NCBI GenBank assembly: GCA_959347315.1
Contig: OY365812.1
Span: 810,727 to 874,726, forward strand
DNA from: Bimastos eiseni
Lineage: Eukaryota > Annelida > Clitellata > Crassiclitellata > Lumbricidae
DNA length: 64,000 bases
Reading direction: 5' to 3'
This document shows, in pieces, positions 56,831 through 64,000 of the stretch (position 1 is the first letter of the stretch; each line of letters starts with the position of its first letter). The notes beneath the pieces were generated by a model. It did not search any database. It was not told the DNA's origin and worked only from the letters and a program-made list of their open reading frames with translations. Both the position numbers and the translations under genes were made by a program.

Positions 56831-57559
56831 GTGATGTAAACATTTTTCGAGAGCCTTAGTGAGCAGGTATATATATGCATATCACAGCAGTTGTATAACT
56901 CTCATTTGTAAATCAGAGGGACTCTCTGATACGGCTACTTTGGAATCACAGAACGATTCTGTCTAGGAATTTATGCATGCTATTGATGTTGCTAACTTTA
57001 TAATAGATTGAATACTGAATAGACACATGCATGAATTTATTGTACACCAGAATGCGGATATGCAGTTGGTTCAATAAAGAATATACTTACCTACTTACTT
57101 TCATGATTACTTAGGTCGCACAAAAAACGTTCCGTGAACTGTCAAATATGCCATAGTTGTTCGCATGTTCGGTCGTAATCGTAATCGTAAGCCCAGCATT
57201 TCTACAGCCCCCACAAAAGCCAAGTATCGGAAACCAGCTTCTTCTCGGGCGCTTATTCAAAACGTAATCGATAGGCAGAAGGTCAAAATCCAGAATTGTA
57301 TAACATAAATATACTCACGATCGTAATCAAAACCATCAAACTTCCAAAGCACCACCCGAAACGAAGAACAGGGCGCCAGCTTATTCATGAGCGCCGTGAC
57401 ATGATATCATAGAAAATGTCGTAAGATGTAGTTAATTTATTGCAGTTGAGCCTACACATCCGTTAGTAAAATTAAGAAAGGCAGCCATGACTATGAGTTG
57501 CAAACGACTCCATTATCTTAGCCTGATTGAAGAAATATTCATTTACAATGGAAGGAGAA

Positions 57560-57880
57560 TAGGCCTAATATTATAGGCTGTGAAAGAGACAGATGGAATA
57601 ATGATGTCCCGCCTCTGCTAACACTTCATTTGCAAATCAGCTCAAACACTAATTCCAACTAAAATTCACATAGAAGCATTTAATAAGCAAATTAATCGGA
57701 CAATAGGACTGAATTTAAAAGAGATAACAGTTGACTAACTCTTCTCAACAACTTCTCAGTAGATACGGCGGATGGATGTATTTAGTCCAATATGTCAAAA
57801 TGAAAGCGTGACCTAGTTATCCCTGACTGACCTCATTTCTCTCCTCTACGCTGATTGGTTGGTTACCTCCGCTAATCGTA
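57560..57880 (-). promoter_or_regulatory. Type I 5' module, copy F (partial)
   Basis: Exon part GTTGTTGAGAAGA|GTTAGTC (57739-57733), with the promoter-like block CCAACCAATCAGCGTAGAGG on the minus strand at 57871-57828 and the part of the intron around 57570-57680 that copy D has. No coding exon directly downstream on the minus strand except the dead RING stub two kilobases away. Confidence 0.55.
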
Positions 57881-58294
57881 ATCGTAATCTCTAAGCTTCT
57901 AAACTTAGAATTGAAGGCCAAGTGCAGGGCACAAGGTTATTCACAAGCGCTGCATCGTATCATAAGGGTTGCCCATAAAGGTAATTCGTGGGAGGTAGGA
58001 GCCAGATTTCCTGAAGGTCAGAGGAGGGCGAGTAGCTGTTGAGAAGGATGTCGTTAAAGTCGAGGATGGAAAGATTCCTTTAGGCATCAGCTGAATTAAA
58101 TAGGCAAGTAAGTAAGGGATGATGGCGACGCTAATGATGAAAAGCCTTATGTGTGTCCACATTTGCAATTTGAAAACAAATCGAAATAAACGATTCTAAA
58201 TCGCTGCCGATACAATTACAATCAAGATAAATTTACGTATCAGAGAATATGGAAGCCACTAATGAAGCTGTAACACTTTGGCGGCTGTATCTGA

Positions 58295-58365
58295 TTGTAA
58301 ATATCATCATCGTCGCCATTCTCCTTTATCCAGGCTTGGGAGTGGCACTGCTAATCTGCAATCAG
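58295..58365 (+). repeat. SINE-like family I copy
   Basis: CATCGTCGCCATTCTCCTTT, then ATCCAGGCTTGGGAGTGGCA. A reverse scrap is at 58112-58145. Confidence 0.7.
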
Positions 58366-58706
58366 TTGAGGAGTTTTCCCTACATCTTGCGAAACCGACA
58401 TTATATTATAATATCAGAATTTCCTTTTTAAAGGTGTCTAATCGTAGCACAATTTATGCAAATACACGTTCAGTGTTAATCACTGTTTATGCTCAAGATA
58501 ATTAAATCAATGATCATAATTATATCAAAGTACACGATTGTCGTTCTTATCTATAAATTCAACGTGTCTCTTTCAAACCACTATTCACACAGCTCTCTGA
58601 GGTTATCGTTATAAGCATATAAAATTTTGGCAATAAAAGCAGTGCAAAGATTCAATAAAGGAAGGTCATACAAGCGCAGGCCGTCATGTGTTGTCAGAGT
58701 TATCCG

Positions 58707-59555
58707 CTAGAATAAAAGGGGCATCTTTGCATGAGCATATAGAAGAATTGATTTGGGCAATCTAGCATGAATCTTCCATTCAATCGGTTTATCATCGTTG
58801 ATGTTCTGAAGAGGGACATAACGTACTTCGTTGCTGTCGATGAAAAAGATTCGTTCGTTTTCAAGATATAAACCGAAATGATATTCATCACTCTTAAACT
58901 GTTTTCTTTCTTGCCAAGTGTCCGTCTCAATGTTAAATATTAAACAAGTATCGTGTCAAACTATAACAACGGATGTATCCCATCAAGCAATAACAACGTG
59001 GCATTGGATTCGTAAGAAGAGTGCATGTGTTCTGCTTAGTGTTGTACACTTGAACGACATTTAACTCTTCGAATTCTTTTTCTCTTCCACCGAAGATATA
59101 GAGTGAACTCCTAAATGGAACGCAGTTTCCTGAACCCTCGACGCAGTGAACCAACTTTCCAACTTCCGCGCATTTGTCTTCGGTTGCGTTGTAGGCTTCA
59201 ACGCTGTTTACAACCCTACCATTTGAATTAGAAAATCCTCCGCAGATGTACAACACTTCATCGATGAATGCTGCGCTGTGTCTAGTTCGGTCTTTAACTA
59301 AAGAAGCGCATTTCTGCCAACCAGAAGTCTCTTTGTACTTCCAAATCTCATCTGAATTGTCTCCTATTCCTGTAACGTACACCGTGTTGCAATAAACGGC
59401 GGCGAATGCTACGCCTTTAATTCTGGTCGGCGTTTTACCCAGTGTTGAGCTTTCATTTGACTGATGTAGATTTATTTTGAAGACATCATTTATAAACATC
59501 CGATCACTACTTAATCCAATGACAATTAAACCGTTCTGAAACTGTGACATCGTCT
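58707..59555 (-). pseudogene. Orphan, broken kelch exon (copy C)
   Basis: Acceptor CAACAG|AG and phase match the TRIM exon 2 class. The first 205 codons are intact (VLYICGGFSNSN, LYIFGGREKE). Near 58940-58990 the sequence decays: the expected WDTS...IGHY block is garbled (GYIRCYSLTRYLFNI) and a stop is reached at 58933; the following IETDTWQERKQFK to PLQNINDDKPIEW is readable only in a different frame and lacks a block of about 20 residues. No RING exon is found upstream between here and module G, so it is an orphan remnant, or a short kelch-only product spliced directly from module G. Confidence 0.75.
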
Positions 59556-59911
59556 CTGTTGAAACAAAGAATGAGAAATATATTACTCATTGATGATTAG
59601 AAATAGAATTAATGCATTTTTAAGTTGAACTGCAACATAATGAGAATATGTTCGTTATAGTGAGAGGAATGCCGTTAGTTCGCAGAACTGAGAGTCTAAT
59701 TTAAAAATATCTTATTCAGTTAATTTGATTAATCGTCACTTCTGTCAAAATTGTAACGCGCGCAAGGTCGCACCGAAATGTGAATCTGGTGCATATGGTG
59801 ACTGCAAAGCCAGTCACCAGAATAAGAAAGACTTAGATATCAAAATAGTTGAACACAAGAATGAATAGTAAGAGCAAATGCAATATTAGGCCTACCGATC
59901 CTAGATCGTAT

Positions 59912-60110
59912 GTATATATATATATATATATATGTATGTAAATGAACATTTATATAGCGCCCTACAATAACCTCACGAGGGCGCTAATCCGAAGTTACCT
60001 ACATGTAACAGTGATGAAATAAATGAGTCTTCAATAGTCCATAAAATGTCTCCTATGCTACACACAGTGGGAGACTCCGAATTGGTAATGTCAAGGAGTT
60101 CCAACGTAAC
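59912..60110 (-). mobile_element. LINE 3' end fragment with (TA)n
   Basis: A TA run at 59912-59931. Minus strand: GAGGTTATTGTAGGGCGCTA, then TATAAATG at 59950-59970, the LINE tail type seen at 47.3 kb. Confidence 0.5.
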
Positions 60111-60439
60111 GTAACCAGGTCCCCACGAGACGAAGATCGTATGAATAATTCATGAACTGTGACGTCATCTGATGACGGGTTCGTCCCCACCGTGTAACGG
60201 TAAATTTCCACATTGCACGTCGCGTATTGTATTTCAGCATTATGGGCTGAATTACAAAATTTCTGGAAATATTCGTCCTTCCTATCGTTGAATATGAGAC
60301 AGTATCATTACAGTAGGCCTACCTGCAGCGTTATTGGTATTTTATGTGACTGTATCGAATCGTCCAAAATTTATTGTTATCTTCACTCATTCGGAAAATC
60401 GTTGATTCCAAAAATACCCACTCTTGGATCATCTCTTTC

Positions 60440-61080
60440 TAGTCGGTATGCCAACTGCAGTAGGTTTATTGCAAGAATCAATAGAATCAATTCTACGCCA
60501 TTAGAAATCAACGTGGTAAGTTTCCTCGGCTTCATTTTTACTTTCGATTTCCAAATCCCATTTCAAAGATTTGTTATGACCAAACGAAGGCAAGCATTCT
60601 GATTTTGAAATACACTGAAACTAGAGGTGTCTAATTTGAAGATTTTTCAAATACTGTCAGACTTGAATTTATTCGTAATACGCTGGTTACATTATTATAT
60701 ATATATTATATATATTATTATTATTTACATTTGATTCCTATTGCGAACTATAATAGGCTATGACACTCTGACAGGCTGAGGATAAATACTGGGCTCAAAA
60801 TTATTTGTACGACAGCTAAAAAAATGACTCAAACCAGAGATCAAATAAGACGATTGACTTGCAAAAAGAAATATACCATTATGACTGAATCAAAAATAGA
60901 TAACGATTGACTTACTCTGTTTTGTCCTCGTAGTAGTTTTTACTTAATAAGACTTCGATTAAATGAGTCTAACGTAAAATGTCATGTGAAAATGAAAGGG
61001 TGACCCATATACATATAAATGAACCGCTTCGTTTCTCTGCTCTGCGTTGATTGGTTGGTTTCCTCCGCATGTCTTTGCTG
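60440..61080 (-). promoter_or_regulatory. Type I 5' module, copy G
   Basis: Intron part ATTTTTACTTTCGATTTCCA and ATTCGTAATACGCTGG (60535-60690). Exon part ends ACAAAACAGA|GTAAGTC (60915-60909). Promoter-like block GCGGAGGAAACCAACCAATC and GCAGAGAAACGAAGCGG on the minus strand (61070-61025), the cleanest copy of this block. Lies upstream of the orphan kelch exon. Confidence 0.6.
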
Positions 61081-61149
61081 AACCATAATTGGTTATGTAG
61101 GTATTCATAATTATACTGTGTGTAGCATCACTTGTATAGCAGTGGCGTG

Positions 61150-61225
61150 GATTGGATCCAGAGTTAAGCTACAGCTTTTGACAACAAAGGCCTTTGTCGT
61201 CGTCAGAAATATGCTTAGCATATTT
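61150..61225 (+). repeat. Family II repeat copy
   Basis: GAGTTAAGCTACAGCTTTTG, ACAACAAAGGCCTTTGTCGTC, ATATGCTTAGCATATT. Confidence 0.65.
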
Positions 61226-61262
61226 TTCCGTAGCATAGACAATTGTGTGTGGCATTAGATAG

Positions 61263-61347
61263 TTTGCAGTTTAACGACACTGTGATAGCATTAGCGTCGC
61301 TCTCCTTCTTTGCCTAACCTTGGGACTGGCACTGTCAGAAATCGAAC
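61263..61347 (+). repeat. SINE-like family I copy
   Basis: GTTTAACGACACTGTGATAG, GCGTCGCTCTCCTTCTTTGC, GGGACTGGCACTGTC. Confidence 0.75.
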
Positions 61348-61439
61348 AGTGACGGAGGTGTTTGCATACGCGACTCAAAACACATTAAAAGAGGTGTTTA
61401 TGTTGCAACATGTTCTCCTCATAATTTAACACCGTCACA

Positions 61440-61525
61440 GCTTGCACTCTGTCAGTTCCAATCTCAAGCTTGCATAAAAGAGGAGGCATCGCTAATGATA
61501 TCAACACAGGGTCTTTAAACTGTAG
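61440..61525 (-). repeat. SINE-like family I copy
   Basis: Reverse and diverged: TCTGTCAGTTCCAATCTCAA, GAGGAGGCATCGCTAATG. With the plus copy at 61263 it forms an inverted pair. Confidence 0.6.
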
Positions 61526-61729
61526 CTTCTACAACAACATTTGGATGATTTCACTTAGCGTTTCAACTGTGATATCGTCACCAATGATCGCGATATAACC
61601 TTTTCTAATTTAAGTATGGGATAGGAAATGCCCACTTGATGAAAAGATCGTATTGTAACCTACAATATTCAATTGCAATGGAATTTATCCGCTGCCGCAG
61701 ATGGACAGGTAGGGGGCCTTCGAATGGAA

Positions 61730-62115
61730 AGAGATGTCTTCGGAATAATTATATGCAACTCAATACGAAGCGTCTATTGAACAATGCCATCTCATTGAAA
61801 GACAGAGTCAACCTCATTCTTAGAATGAAGAATAGACAACCAAGTGGTCTTTGTGCATAATTATGTAGCGCCCAATCACATCCAGATATTCATTCAGGCA
61901 GTCTAACGACGATTGACAGAACCAGATTGAAATCAAATCCTTTTGTAATTTTGTCTGATCACCTGGAGACAATTCCTGATTACATGCAATGTCACGCAGT
62001 TAACCCTCGTTACGCACTAATATGATAGCGTAATGAATTCAGGGTTTAACGACAGCTTATGACAACAGAGACCGTTGCCGTCGACAAAAATTTGCTTGGC
62101 ATATTACAGCACTGG
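61730..62115 (+). repeat. Dispersed segment also at 12.4-12.7 kb
   Basis: Same ordered words as 12355-12720 and ends in a family II copy at 62036-62112 (TTTAACGACAGCTTATGACA). The 74-codon plus frame at 61636-61860 has no domain. Confidence 0.6.
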
Positions 62116-62183
62116 CAAGATGATAGCGTAAAATGAAATTCGTCGTTGTCTCTCGCTATTGCCGTATCATTCTCTGTCCATCG

Positions 62184-62434
62184 TCAGTCAGTCAGTCAGT
62201 CAGTCAGTCAGTCAGTCAGTCAGTCAGTCAGTCAGTCAGTCAGTCAGTCAGTCAGTCAGTCAGTCAGTCAGTCAGTCAGTCAGTCAGTCAGTCAGTCAGT
62301 CAGTCAGTCAGTCAGTCAGTCAGTCAGTCAGTCAGTCAGTCAGTCAGTCAGTCAGTCAGTCAGTCAGTCAGTCAGTCAGTCAGTCAGTCTGTCTGTCTGT
62401 CTGTATGTGTCTGTCTGTTTGTCTGTCTGTCTGT
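62184..62434. repeat. (CAGT)n then (CTGT)n microsatellite
   Basis: About 205 bases of pure CAGT, followed by about 45 bases of CTGT with two interruptions. A four-base unit reads Ser-Val-Ser-Gln in all three plus frames, so the three overlapping plus-strand frames here are artefacts. Confidence 0.98.
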
Positions 62435-62439
62435 CTTAT

Positions 62440-63280
62440 ATGGATCACTGGGTGAGATGCCTCTTAAACAACAAAATCGAGATAATGCTGGCTCTCTACG
62501 ATGTCTCAACGGCGTTCCATATAGTTCTACATTGTATGGTCAACTGTACCCTTCTCCAGCGTTTCGATACGTCTAATGCACTGAAGGGTCTTCCCCATCT
62601 GGTGTTTCCGTTTATCTGAATTACTTCAGATTCCAGTAACGGGGAGGCAGCTTGTAACAGCGCATAAATCCCGGTTAATCGGGGAACCAGCGTATACAGA
62701 TCAAAACGTGCGTCCTATCGTTTCCGATCTAAATTCCTTTTGTCCTCGCTTAAGCTTCAACTTCAGAAAGTTTTTTCATAAATTGTGATTTTCGACACTA
62801 AAAGTAACTTTTTCTCACGTATTATTTTTTCTCATTGTACGCTTAAGGCTCACGATAGAGTGGGTCATTTCGAAGCTTGTTTCTTTAAGATTACGTGACC
62901 GAACTCAAAATCTCGTTAGCTATAATACATATATTATGGCGGAGTTTACTAGCTTAGTCGTGTGTTTGTAATAAGTTTATTTAACGACGCATCCATGACA
63001 AGGATGATACAAGGCACAATGTACATGAAATGTTAGTACAGTGTTGTCTCTTATTGAAGAGTTAATCTATAACATTGTTCATTTAATTTATGCAGTTATT
63101 TTCTTTCTATATACATTATGCTGCTGATGATGTTAATAGAGTATTATCTCAGATTTAAGAGTTATTCTAGAATTATTCATTTAGTTTATGCAGTTATTAT
63201 CAGTTTGATAAGAATTCTTCTCAATATATAATATTATATACATGATGCCTGCAGAATTCGTTAGTCTGCATAGTTGTACC
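62440..63280. other. No gene seen
   Basis: The first 180 bases stay open in plus frames (LNGVPYSSTLYG, DVSTAFHIV) but show only a vague LINE-like look (LYDVSTAF recalls the LDVSTAFD motif of reverse transcriptases). The rest is AT-rich. Confidence 0.35.
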
Positions 63281-63284
63281 CGTC

Positions 63285-63420
63285 AGAATAATTATCATCA
63301 CCAAAAAAGATATAGAGAGAACTCATGAATGGAACACAGTGACCAAACTTTTCAAAGGCGTTACATTTGGCAGAGACTGAGTTGTAGGCTTCGACGCTGG
63401 TTATAACATTATAATTAGTA
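63285..63420 (-). pseudogene. Kelch exon scrap
   Basis: Minus-strand translation VITSVEAYNSVSAKC, FGHCVPFMSSLYIF, FGDDN matches the NSVEAYN...GNCVPF...LYIFGG part of the other kelch exons with an internal deletion. A remnant downstream of copy D. Confidence 0.65.
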
Positions 63421-63525
63421 AAATGTCGCAAGACAACCTAAGCAAATCTTTACAGTTTAACCTTTTAATAAGGGACTTTTACAATTGAATAATTCAATGC
63501 TATATACATTGAATATCTAAAAATG

Positions 63526-64000
63526 TCAGTAATATATGCTGGGAAAAAAGCGCATATTTGCATGAGCAGATACAAGAGACGGTTTTGGCAATCTACCGTG
63601 AATCTTCCATTCAATCGGTTTATCGTCGATGATATTCTGAAGAGGAACACACGTACGTCGTCGCTGCAGTCCATGTTTTATTGCCATCTTTATCCATTTC
63701 AGTGCTTTCTCCTCCGATGACAAAGATTCGTCCGTTCTCAAGAAGCAAACCAAAATGATCAACGTCTGTTTTAAATTGTTTCCTTTCTTGCCAAGTCTCC
63801 GTCTCAATGTTATGTATGAAACAGGTGTAATGTCCAATCAAAATAACAAATGAGTCCCGGAGTTCAGCTCGCATCATGTAATTACCACGTGGCATTGGTT
63901 TCGTAAGAAGTGTGCACTTGTTTTGCTTAGTGTTGTATACCCGAGCATAATTTAGCGCATCATAATCTTTATCTGCTCCACCAAAGATATAAAGTGAATT
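63526..64000 (-). pseudogene. Kelch exon, copy D, truncated by window edge
   Basis: Reads LYIFGGADKD...ARVYNTKQNKC, NIETETWQERKQFKTD, IFVIGGE from 64000 down to about 63690, as in the other kelch exons. Two single-base losses (near 63670 and 63650; TGGAAATGC became TGGACTGC and AACATAACG became AACACACG) break the frame; PLQNIIDDKPIEW and the end continue in another frame to a stop at 63526. The 5' part and any RING exon lie beyond the window. Pseudogene as assembled. Confidence 0.75.

Noticed and set aside
62133..62619. Three overlapping Ser-Val-Ser-Gln repeat proteins
   Set aside because: A CAGT tetranucleotide run is open in all frames; no flanking signals of a gene.

Overview
The window is animal nuclear DNA. 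Its genes are split into short exons by GT-AG introns, it is AT-rich, and most of it is mobile-element debris: non-LTR retrotransposon pieces, tRNA-headed SINEs, foldback and inverted-repeat elements, microsatellites and one 200-base N gap. The protein families (RING/B-box/coiled-coil proteins with a kelch tail, a kinase with a CARD), the dense AGGCCTA words and a foldback element built of tandem repeats, like sea urchin TU elements, suggest a marine invertebrate, perhaps an ambulacrarian. No species is claimed.

Layout. 1-15.8 kb: no confident gene; microsatellites, SINE-like repeats, LINE scraps, a 1.5 kb CpG-rich inverted-repeat element (8.6-10.1 kb), two related decayed exons (5.0-5.7 kb) and copies of two repeated 5' modules. 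15.9-19.8 kb (minus): intact two-exon RING-B-box-coiled-coil-kelch gene (TRIM A, 620 aa). 19.8-22.2 kb: a LINE fragment split by a foldback element, then a dead RING exon. 23.2-33.4 kb (minus): 14 phase-compatible exons (504 codons so far) giving a ULK/ATG1-like protein kinase, an unnamed alpha/beta-type segment and a CARD. 32.3-40.7 kb: tandem 4 kb duplication of the 5' part of that kinase gene; the outer copy of exon 1 has a stop codon. 42.2-44.0 kb (plus): dead MULE-type transposase. 44.2-44.8 kb: piggyBac-type short element. 47.3-48.5 kb: LINE. 50.5-54.9 kb (minus): second RING/2 B-box/coiled-coil/kelch gene (TRIM B) with a one-base frame problem. 55.6 kb: dead RING stub. 58.7-59.6 kb: orphan broken kelch exon. 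63.3-64.0 kb: broken kelch exon running off the window plus a kelch scrap.

How it fits together. The TRIM-kelch copies show birth and death of a tandem family. The most interesting point is upstream. A repeated module (CCAAT-type promoter-like stretch, short noncoding exon with a conserved splice donor, conserved first-intron stretch) lies 5' of TRIM B, 5' of the dead RING stub, 5' of the orphan kelch exon, and also 5' of the duplicated kinase start. This suggests one common expression programme for predicted ubiquitin ligases and a CARD kinase, which fits innate defence. The co-regulation and immune role are inference; the exons, domains and repeated module are read from the sequence.
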